NCBI GenBank assembly: GCA_029880275.1
Contig: JAOUOQ010000081.1
Location: 1-7,989 of the forward strand
Source: Candidatus Aminicenantota bacterium
Lineage (GTDB): Bacteria; Acidobacteriota; B3-B38; Guanabaribacteriales; B3-B38
Direction of reading: 5' to 3'
DNA length: 7,989 nt
Shown here piece after piece: positions 1 through 5,204 of the stretch. Under the pieces are notes generated by a model that did not search any database, was not told the origin of the DNA, and saw only the letters and a program-made list of their open reading frames with translations. The translations under genes were made by a program, and so were the position numbers. Within the stretch, counting starts at the first letter, position 1; every line of letters starts with the position of its first letter.

Positions 1-1
1 T

Positions 2-1024
2 GCCCTGAGGATGGTGGTGCGAAGGGCTATAGATAAGAGGGAGCTGATTTTAAAGAACATATTCCTCCAGGAAGAGTTGAAAACCAGGATAGGCAAGGTG
101 GAGATTATCGGGAAGAGCAAGGCTATCCAGGAGGTTCTCAAGCTGACAAGAAAGGTCGCTCCCACTGATAGCACGGTGCTCATCACCGGGGAGAGCGGCA
201 CCGGCAAGGAGCTGATAGCCCGTTCCATTCATCAGCTCAGCCCTCGACATCAGAAGCCATTCGTCACCGTCGACTGCGGTGCCCTGGTGGAGACCCTGTT
301 TGAGAGCGAGCTTTTTGGACATGTCAAGGGTTCTTTCACCGGGGCGGTGGCCACTAAGTATGGAAGATTCGAGATAGCCAACGGAGGAAGTATCTTATTC
401 GATGAGATAGGCAACATCGGACCCAATATCCAGGCCAAGCTCCTCCGGGTGATTGAGGAGAAGGAGGTCACCAGAGTGGGGAGCTCACAGGTCATCAAAG
501 TGGATGTGCGCCTAATAGCGGCTACCAACAAAAACCTCAGGAAAGAGGTCACGGAGGGCAATTTTCGCGAAGACCTCCTCTACCGGCTGCAGGTAGTACC
601 CATCAATTTGCCCCCCCTCAGGGAACGGAAAGAAGATATCTCTCTATTGGTAGAGTACTTTGTGGAGAAATTCTCCCAAAAGATGAAGAAGCCGAAAAAG
701 GCAATCAGCCACCAGGCAATGGAGAAGCTGTGCCAGTATAGCTGGCCGGGCAATGTAAGAGAGCTGGAGAATACCATAGAGCGGGCGATAGTCTTGAGCG
801 ATAGGGAGACCATAGAGCTTGATGACCTTTTCCCCTCAAGCCATTATATCACTCCTCAGGAAGAGCCGGACCCTGCCGGACTTAAGACCCTCTCCGAAAT
901 GGAAAAAGAACATATAATACGAACACTTCACAAATTACAGGGAAACAAAAGTAAAGCAGCGGAAAGTCTGGGCATTGACCGCAAAACACTGCGGGCAAAG
1001 ATGAAGAAATACGGCATAGATTAA
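2..1024 (+). CDS. Sigma-54-dependent response regulator (NtrC family), 5'-truncated by window edge
   Basis: This is a bacterial enhancer-binding protein: an AAA+ ATPase that remodels sigma-54 RNA polymerase, with a DNA-binding tail. Numbering from the ATG at 11, the Walker A GESGTGKE is at 60-67, the sigma-54 contact loop is GSFTGA at 107-112 (usual GAFTGA), Walker B ILFDEI is at 128-133, the sensor I region ATNKNL is at 171-176, FREDLLYRL is at 185-193 and WPGNVRELEN is at 245-254. A Fis-type helix-turn-helix is at about 311-335. The frame stays open to the window edge (Ala-Leu-Arg before that ATG). The first 25 residues look like the last receiver helix and linker of an NtrC-type regulator, so the ATG at 11 is probably internal and the receiver lies upstream. 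All sigma-54-activation motifs are intact. It sits directly before a predicted sigma-54 promoter, its likely target (inference). Confidence 0.93.
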   Translation, partial: ALRMVVRRAIDKRELILKNIFLQEELKTRIGKVEIIGKSKAIQEVLKLTRKVAPTDSTVLITGESGTGKELIARSIHQLSPRHQKPFVTVDCGALVETLFESELFGHVKGSFTGAVATKYGRFEIANGGSILFDEIGNIGPNIQAKLLRVIEEKEVTRVGSSQVIKVDVRLIAATNKNLRKEVTEGNFREDLLYRLQVVPINLPPLRERKEDISLLVEYFVEKFSQKMKKPKKAISHQAMEKLCQYSWPGNVRELENTIERAIVLSDRETIELDDLFPSSHYITPQEEPDPAGLKTLSEMEKEHIIRTLHKLQGNKSKAAESLGIDRKTLRAKMKKYGID

Positions 1025-1029
1025 CCCCC

Positions 1030-1087
1030 CTATGGTGGGGAAATTCTCTCCTCTATGGGGTAAAATTACCCACCCTGACCACCATAG
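1030..1087. repeat. Nested inverted repeats, candidate activator-binding region
   Basis: A perfect 9-bp inverted repeat, CTATGGTGG at 1030-1038 and CCACCATAG at 1079-1087, encloses a second one, GGGTAA (1058-1063) and TTACCC (1066-1071), separated by 2 bp. CTATGG recurs at 1053-1058. An imperfect palindrome spans 1037-1051. The centre lies about 150 bp before the predicted transcription start, the usual distance for upstream activator sites of NtrC-family proteins. It could instead form a hairpin after the upstream gene, but no T-run follows, so a classic intrinsic terminator is not supported. Confidence 0.45.
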
Positions 1088-1139
1088 CTTGAACCTTGCA
1101 ACACCCCTTACCTTCTCTGCTCCACGGCATCTCCTTTAT

Positions 1140-1152
1140 TATCAGCTAATTA
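1140..1152 (+). promoter_or_regulatory. IHF-like DNA-bending site
   Basis: TATCAG-CTAA-TTA matches the IHF consensus WATCAA-N4-TTR at all defined positions but one (G for the last A of the first block), with T/A-rich sequence just upstream. It lies between the inverted repeats and the -24/-12 promoter, about 60-75 bp before the predicted start, where a bend would bring an upstream-bound activator to sigma-54 polymerase. A short degenerate motif like this can occur by chance, and IHF may not exist in the host. Confidence 0.35.
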
Positions 1153-1186
1153 CGAGAGAGGCGCTTCGGGCGATATACCGTGTCAG

Positions 1187-1204
1187 TTGGCATACAATAT
1201 GCTT
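1187..1204 (+). promoter_or_regulatory. Sigma-54 (-24/-12) promoter
   Basis: TTGGCATACAATATGCTT fits the YTGGCAC-N5-TTGCW consensus. The invariant GG is at 1189-1190 and the invariant GC at 1201-1202, exactly 10 bp apart; CA follows the GG and TT follows the GC. Deviations are T for C in TGGCAC and A for T in TTGC. This predicts a start near 1213-1214, giving a leader of only about 12-16 nt before the ATG at 1226/1229. An NtrC-family activator gene lies directly upstream. It is probably the main promoter for the genes that follow, which share one strand with small gaps. Confidence 0.7.
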
Positions 1205-1215
1205 ATAAACAGTCT

Positions 1216-1220
1216 GGTGA
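1216..1220 (+). promoter_or_regulatory. Ribosome binding site that decides the start of the receiver-like gene
   Basis: GGTGA lies 5 nt before the ATG at 1226 and 8 nt before the ATG at 1229. The frame is open further upstream to a TTG at 1187, but that codon lies inside the sigma-54 promoter and upstream of the predicted transcript start. Translation therefore most likely begins at 1226 or 1229. Confidence 0.55.
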
Positions 1221-1228
1221 CTGTTATG

Positions 1229-1657
1229 ATGAAGAATAAGGGAAGCATCCTCATTATGGAGCCCAACCCAGAGGATAGGGAGGGCTTCGCTGTCGCCTTA
1301 AGGCGCCAGGAATACGAAGTGCACACTTGCGGCAATTTCGTGAATGCCCTTGAAAAGTTAAGGAAAAAAGATTTCGATTGCGTTATAATTAATACCTATT
1401 TGCCGGGACTGAAGGGATATGAGGCAGCTTCCATATTGAGGCAGTTCTCCCCGACCACCGAGCTTATTATGATTACCAACGATAACACAAGAGAACTGGA
1501 AGCCAGAAGCAGAGAGGAGAATATTTTTTATTATTATGTCAAATCTCCCGATATCGAAGAGTTGGTTTTAGCAGTGAACAATCTATTCGAAAAATTGAAA
1601 GTGGGGAAAGCATCTCATGTTCCATATTCCTCTAAGCATAAAAAATCTTCACGGTAA
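1229..1657 (+). CDS. Receiver-like (pseudo-receiver) protein with Asn at the phospho-acceptor position
   Basis: This 142-residue protein has a single receiver-type fold. It starts with the beta1 strand SILIMEP and has the beta3 segment CVIINTYLPGLKGYEA, beta4 LIMITND and a beta5 lysine in YYVKSP. Against active receivers, the beta1 acidic pair is replaced by Glu11-Pro12 and the phospho-acceptor Asp by Asn55; the Thr (about 83) and Lys (about 105) are kept. Normal Asp phosphorylation is therefore unlikely, and it probably works as a docking or constitutive-state partner (inference). The C-terminal tail is basic and probably flexible (KHKKSSR). It is the first gene after the sigma-54 promoter and ends 6 nt before the hybrid kinase gene. 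The ATG at 1226 would add one Met. Confidence 0.8.
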   Translation: MKNKGSILIMEPNPEDREGFAVALRRQEYEVHTCGNFVNALEKLRKKDFDCVIINTYLPGLKGYEAASILRQFSPTTELIMITNDNTRELEARSREENIFYYYVKSPDIEELVLAVNNLFEKLKVGKASHVPYSSKHKKSSR

Positions 1658-1663
1658 CGCCTT

Positions 1664-2803
1664 ATGAATATGAAGGAAAAGTTAAAAATCTTAATAATCG
1701 ATGATGAAGCTTCCATCAGGGATTCGTGCTCTCAGGTGCTCTCCAAAGAGGGGTATATAACTGAGACCGCCGAAGACGGCAGCGTTGGTCTGGAAAAGGT
1801 GAAGAAGACCAAACCCGACCTGGTGCTGGTGGACCTTAAGATGCCGGGTATCAGCGGGATGGAAGTTTTAGAGAGCTTGAAGGAGATTGACCCCGATATT
1901 GTCTCCATTGTGATCACCGGCTATGCTACCATTGAATCGGCGGTGGAAGCGATGAAACTGGGTGCCTATGATTATGTTCCCAAACCCTTTACCCCCGACG
2001 AGCTGCGCCTCATCACCAACCGAGGACTGGAAAAGAGAAGGCTACTACTGGAAACAGCTACGCTCAGGCAGGAGAAGAAGCAGATGGAGGAAAATTTTAT
2101 CTCCCTGGTTACCCACGAACTGCGCAGCCCCCTGATCGCGGTGAAGCAGTACTTCGATGTCATTCTTGATGAAGAGATAGGCGGCAAGCTCAAAGTCAAG
2201 CAGAAAGAGATGCTCGGCCGCGCCAGCGAACGGATAGATGGTCTTATGAAATTAGTCAATGACTGGCTGCAGATGATGGGCATCAAAGAAGAGGAGATAG
2301 CTAAAAGGTCGCAAGACTTCGACCTGAAGCCCTTATTAGGGGAAGCTATGGAACTGTTGCAGCCCCTCGCAGATAAGAGCGAGGTTGCTCTTCAATTGAA
2401 GCCGCTGGACGATATCCCCCGTGCGCATGGTGATAAAATCACCCTTACGCATGTCTTTCTCAATATCATCAGCAACGGCATAACATATAATCGCAAGGGA
2501 GGAAAGGTAACTGTCAGCTTGAGAGAAGATGGGGAATTCCTGGCCGTAGATGTCGCTGACACGGGCATGGGCATACCTGAGGAGAGTCTCCCCCTGATTT
2601 TCGACCAGTTTTATCGTGTGAGAGGAAAAGGGACCCGAAAGCTCATCGGTACCGGACTGGGGCTTTCCATTGCCAAGCGGATTGTAGAAGCTCATAAGGG
2701 TCAGATTAAAGTTCAAAGCACCCTTGGTAAAGGCAGCACCTTTACCGTGCTGCTGCCCAGGGCGCCGCAACACAAAAAACAAAAAAGCAAAAAAAGTCCA
2801 TAA
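1664..2803 (+). CDS. Hybrid response regulator-histidine kinase (REC-HisKA-HATPase), soluble
   Basis: The 379 residues comprise an N-terminal receiver (about 7-125) with Asp13/Asp14, phospho-acceptor Asp57 in VDLKMPG, Thr85 and Lys107. A coiled linker (about 122-145) leads to a HisKA dimerisation domain with the phospho-accepting His151 in THELRSP, then a HATPase_c domain with the N-box (Asn267/Asn271), G1 DTGMG (299-303) and G2 GTGLGLS (329-335). All catalytic motifs are present, so it should autophosphorylate and be regulated through its own receiver. No membrane segment or PAS/GAF sensor is seen, so the receiver may be the only input. The Shine-Dalgarno is weak and the preceding stop is 6 nt away, which suggests translational coupling; Met3 at 1670 is an alternative start. 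The tail is Lys-rich. Its receiver closely resembles that of the HdrC fusion downstream. Confidence 0.92.
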   Translation: MNMKEKLKILIIDDEASIRDSCSQVLSKEGYITETAEDGSVGLEKVKKTKPDLVLVDLKMPGISGMEVLESLKEIDPDIVSIVITGYATIESAVEAMKLGAYDYVPKPFTPDELRLITNRGLEKRRLLLETATLRQEKKQMEENFISLVTHELRSPLIAVKQYFDVILDEEIGGKLKVKQKEMLGRASERIDGLMKLVNDWLQMMGIKEEEIAKRSQDFDLKPLLGEAMELLQPLADKSEVALQLKPLDDIPRAHGDKITLTHVFLNIISNGITYNRKGGKVTVSLREDGEFLAVDVADTGMGIPEESLPLIFDQFYRVRGKGTRKLIGTGLGLSIAKRIVEAHKGQIKVQSTLGKGSTFTVLLPRAPQHKKQKSKKSP

Positions 2804-2853
2804 GAAAGGCAAGGGTCTAAACCTTAACCCCATAACAATTAAAGGTCGAGGCG

Positions 2854-3255
2854 ATGGATAAAAAAATATTGATTATTGACGATGATGAGGATTTTGTGGC
2901 CATAACCAAAACGATTTTTGAGACAAAATCCTTCCAATGTGTCACTGCCTATTCAGCCAAGGAGGGATTACAGAAGATAAAGAAGGAGAATCCAGACCTG
3001 ATCATCGTTGATGTGATGATGGAGGATATGACCGCGGGGTTCAGGCTTGTCAATACTTTGCGCACAGCGGAAGAGGATTCGGAATACCACCCCTACAGCA
3101 AAATTCCCCTGTTGATGGTCACTGTTTTTGAGGATGTGACCAAAATAGACATCCAGAAAAAAGCAGGCACCACCTTGCTGCCGGTCGACGAGTTCATGAG
3201 GAAGCCGGTAAAGCCGCGGGAACTGCTGGCTAAAGCAGAGAAGATGTTAGCTTAA
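2854..3255 (+). CDS. Single-domain response regulator (CheY-like)
   Basis: A 133-residue stand-alone receiver with no output domain. The acidic pair is in IIDDDED (residues 7-13), the phospho-acceptor is Asp53 in IIVDVMMEDM, Thr90 is in LLMVTVFEDV and Lys117 is in EFMRKPVKP. All phosphorylation residues are present. It departs from the common receiver pattern after Asp53: MMEDMTAG replaces the usual MPGxxG turn, and an insertion (EEDSEYHPYSK, 73-83) precedes beta4, so it is a distinct subfamily from the neighbouring receivers. The preceding gap is 50 nt, with a GAGG-containing Shine-Dalgarno just before the ATG. With no DNA-binding domain it must act by protein contact, as a phosphate shuttle or sink between the two kinases and the HdrC-fused receiver (inference). 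Confidence 0.9.
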   Translation: MDKKILIIDDDEDFVAITKTIFETKSFQCVTAYSAKEGLQKIKKENPDLIIVDVMMEDMTAGFRLVNTLRTAEEDSEYHPYSKIPLLMVTVFEDVTKIDIQKKAGTTLLPVDEFMRKPVKPRELLAKAEKMLA

Positions 3256-3305
3256 GTAACTTCTTGCGGAAAATAGCAGTTAGCTCTTGCAAGATTATAC
3301 TTCTC

Positions 3306-3311
3306 AAAGGA
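3306..3311 (+). promoter_or_regulatory. Ribosome binding site that decides the kinase start
   Basis: AAAGGA lies 6 nt before the ATG at 3318. The frame is also open from a TTG at 3264, but those 18 extra codons show no domain similarity and the TTG has no clear Shine-Dalgarno, so 3318 is preferred. Confidence 0.6.
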
Positions 3312-3317
3312 CAAAGA

Positions 3318-4082
3318 ATGGCGGATTCTCGTCAAGAGAGAAAAAGGGGCAAAGTGCCCGATGAAGCTGCTCCCAATGACACCCCACCAAGGGATAAGTT
3401 GCTGCAGGCAGATAGGTTGGTGGCAGTGGGAATGCTCTCCCGTGATGTAGCCCATCGGCTCAACAGCCATCTGACCGGTATCCTTACCTATGCCCATTTC
3501 TTGTTGGACGAGATTCCCGAGGCCGACCCCAAAAGAGAGTATGCGGAGACAATATTAAAAGAGACCAACAGCTGCCGGGACATTATTGCACAATTCCAGG
3601 AGTTTGTCAGGGGAGGCACCGCGGAGATAGCAATAACCGACCTTAACGAGGTGATTGAAAAGCTTTTCTTCCTTCTGGAGCGCAAAGCTACCATGCAGAG
3701 TGTGAAATTGGTGAAAAAATTAGGCAAAGGGCTTCCCCATCTAACCCTCAATGTGGCTCAGGTAAGGGATGCCTTCTGGAACTTAATGACCAATGCCCTG
3801 GAAGCCATGCCCAAAGGGGGAAGCCTTACCATAGAAACCACCATGGATAAAGCGAATAACCTCCTGGTGGCAGAGTTTACCGATAGCGCCCCTCACATCC
3901 CTCAAGAGGATATGCCGCACCTATTCGAGCCATTTTCTGCCGTTCGCCCTCAACAAGCTGGCTTAGGACTTTATTCCACCTATTGGATTATTAATAATCT
4001 GGGGGGAACAATAGAAGTTAAAAGCAAACCCGGTCGGGGGAACACTTTTATTATTAAGCTTCCTCCCGCTGATAAGGTATAG
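3318..4082 (+). CDS. Small soluble histidine kinase with divergent H-box and G1 box
   Basis: The 254 residues comprise a hydrophilic N-terminus (about 1-27), a HisKA-like domain starting at LLQADRLVAVGMLSRDVAH with His46, and a HATPase_c domain to the C-terminus. The N-box is well kept (FWNLMTNALEAMPKGG, Asn155/Asn159), as is the G2-type AGLGL (214-218). Two catalytic motifs are altered: the H-box reads HRLNSH where this family normally has HE(I/L)NNP, so Arg47 replaces the acidic residue thought to act as general base; and the G1 box reads DSAPHIP rather than DTGPGIP, losing both glycines. It may be a weak kinase, a phosphatase-biased enzyme or a scaffold for the hybrid kinase (inference). 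There is no sensor domain or membrane segment. Gaps of 62 nt before and 78 nt after keep it in the same apparent operon. Confidence 0.88.
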   Translation: MADSRQERKRGKVPDEAAPNDTPPRDKLLQADRLVAVGMLSRDVAHRLNSHLTGILTYAHFLLDEIPEADPKREYAETILKETNSCRDIIAQFQEFVRGGTAEIAITDLNEVIEKLFFLLERKATMQSVKLVKKLGKGLPHLTLNVAQVRDAFWNLMTNALEAMPKGGSLTIETTMDKANNLLVAEFTDSAPHIPQEDMPHLFEPFSAVRPQQAGLGLYSTYWIINNLGGTIEVKSKPGRGNTFIIKLPPADKV

Positions 4083-4096
4083 GGAGGAGAAGCAAT

Positions 4097-4106
4097 ACCA
4101 TATGGT
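4097..4106. repeat. 10-bp palindrome in the gap before the HdrC fusion gene
   Basis: ACCATATGGT is a perfect palindrome in the 78-nt gap between the kinase and receiver-HdrC genes. It shares TATGGTG with the outer repeat arm at 1031-1037. No sigma-70 or sigma-54 promoter could be supported here. It may be an operator or chance. Confidence 0.2.
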
Positions 4107-4160
4107 GATGTGCGTTGATAGGAATAGCCCTTGGTGGCACTATTATAGGAGATGTAGATT

Positions 4161-5204
4161 ATGGAAAAGAAAATGAGCATCTTAGTAGTGGACGATGAGC
4201 CAATTGTGTGCGATAGCTGCAAGAAAATACTGACTGAGAAAGGGTTTACCGTCGAAACGGCTCTCAATGGCGAAGAAGCCCTCAAAACTTTTAAGAAGGG
4301 GGATTTCGATATCGTCATCGTCGATTTAAAGATGCCGGGCATTGATGGAATGGAGGTCTTACGAAGCGTCAAAAAAAGCAAGCCCGAGGTTGATGTGCTT
4401 ATGATCACAGGCTATGGCACCATCCCCTCGGCTGTAGAAGCCATGAAAATAGGCGCTGCCGACTATGTTCCCAAGCCCTTTACTCCTAAAGAGCTGGGGC
4501 AAATTATCTCCCAGGTGGTGGAAAAAAGGAGCAAATTAGTCGCCGAGAAAGCGCCCAAGAAAGGAGCCATCCTGTTAGATGTCTTCAAGAAGCCTCCTAA
4601 AGTCGTCTATCATCCAGAGCGTGTCTGGGTGAAAGATATCAAGATAGAAGAGGCGCTGGATGAGAATTTCCTCAACCAAGTCCGGTCCACTCCCGGGGGT
4701 GAGCGGGTGATGGACTGCATGCAGTGCGGCACCTGCAGTGGCTCCTGTCCACTTAGCTATCGGATGGACTATACTCCGCGGGAAATCAACGCCATGGTCA
4801 GAGCAGGTCTGCGGGATGAGGTTCTCTCCAGCAACAGCATCTGGATGTGCTCATCCTGTTACCTGTGCACGGTTCGCTGCCCACGACAGATAAAAATAAC
4901 CGACATTATGTACGTCCTCAAGAACCTTGCCATGAAAGATAAAAGATTTCTCAAAAAAGCTAAGTCCCCCTTGCTCTCCAGGTATTTTGTCGACATTGTC
5001 AACCGATACGGGAGAAACCACGAGCTGGAGTTGACTTTGAGGTTCTTTTTGCGAACCAATCCCAAAGCCATATTGAAGCACTCCTTTATGGGATTGCGAT
5101 TATTCCTGCGGAAGCGGTTCACCTTATTCCCCAAGAGAATCAAAAACATCAATCAACTGAGAACCATGGTAAGAAAGGCTGAAGCCTTAGGAGGTTTGCG
5201 ATGA
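4161..5204 (+). CDS. hdrC: Receiver domain fused to heterodisulfide reductase subunit C
   Basis: The 347 residues comprise two parts. Residues 5-125 are a complete receiver: Asp11/Asp12, phospho-acceptor Asp55 in IVDLKMPG, Thr83 and Lys105. After a linker (about 125-155), residues 155-347 are a full HdrC: two CxxCxxCxxxCP motifs (Cys186/189/192/196 and Cys230/233/236/240), each expected to bind a [4Fe-4S] cluster, and the usual basic C-terminal tail (LFPKRIKNINQLR). HdrC normally carries electrons from HdrA to the catalytic HdrB. A receiver on this subunit is unusual and suggests control of electron transfer by phosphorylation, or redox-to-signal coupling (inference). The receiver also carries a CxxC pair, Cys17/Cys20. 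A Shine-Dalgarno AGGAG at 4147-4151 precedes the ATG by 9 nt. The stop overlaps the hdrB start by 4 nt (ATGA). The junction is continuous, with no sign of a frameshift artefact. Confidence 0.95.
   Translation: MEKKMSILVVDDEPIVCDSCKKILTEKGFTVETALNGEEALKTFKKGDFDIVIVDLKMPGIDGMEVLRSVKKSKPEVDVLMITGYGTIPSAVEAMKIGAADYVPKPFTPKELGQIISQVVEKRSKLVAEKAPKKGAILLDVFKKPPKVVYHPERVWVKDIKIEEALDENFLNQVRSTPGGERVMDCMQCGTCSGSCPLSYRMDYTPREINAMVRAGLRDEVLSSNSIWMCSSCYLCTVRCPRQIKITDIMYVLKNLAMKDKRFLKKAKSPLLSRYFVDIVNRYGRNHELELTLRFFLRTNPKAILKHSFMGLRLFLRKRFTLFPKRIKNINQLRTMVRKAEALGGLR
5189..5194 (+). promoter_or_regulatory. Strong Shine-Dalgarno for hdrB inside the end of the HdrC fusion gene
   Basis: AGGAGG, a full anti-16S match, lies 6 nt before the hdrB ATG at 5201 and within the last codons of the upstream gene. 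With the ATGA overlap this supports coupled, stoichiometric translation of the two subunits. Confidence 0.7.

Noticed and set aside
50..561. Minus-strand open frames opposite the activator gene, and similar ones opposite the other genes
   Set aside because: Each is antisense to a clearly recognised coding region, with low-complexity or unrecognisable translations.
1187..1228. TTG start at 1187 for the receiver-like gene, adding 14 residues
   Set aside because: The codon lies inside the -24/-12 promoter and upstream of the predicted transcript start; GGTGA is well placed for the ATG at 1226/1229, and the receiver beta1 strand begins right after it.
2812..2834. Short inverted repeat between the hybrid kinase and the single-domain regulator as a terminator
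   Set aside because: The stem is only 4-5 bp with a wobble and no T-run follows.
3264..3301. Sigma-70-type promoter using TATACT at 3296-3301
   Set aside because: No acceptable -35 element 16-18 bp upstream; the gap is within a co-directional gene series.
3264..3317. TTG start at 3264 for the small kinase
   Set aside because: No convincing Shine-Dalgarno, and the extra residues show no domain; AAAGGA before the ATG at 3318 is better.
4135..4150. TGGCAC before the receiver-HdrC gene as a second sigma-54 promoter
   Set aside because: No GC at the required position 10 bp after the GG; the -12 half is absent.
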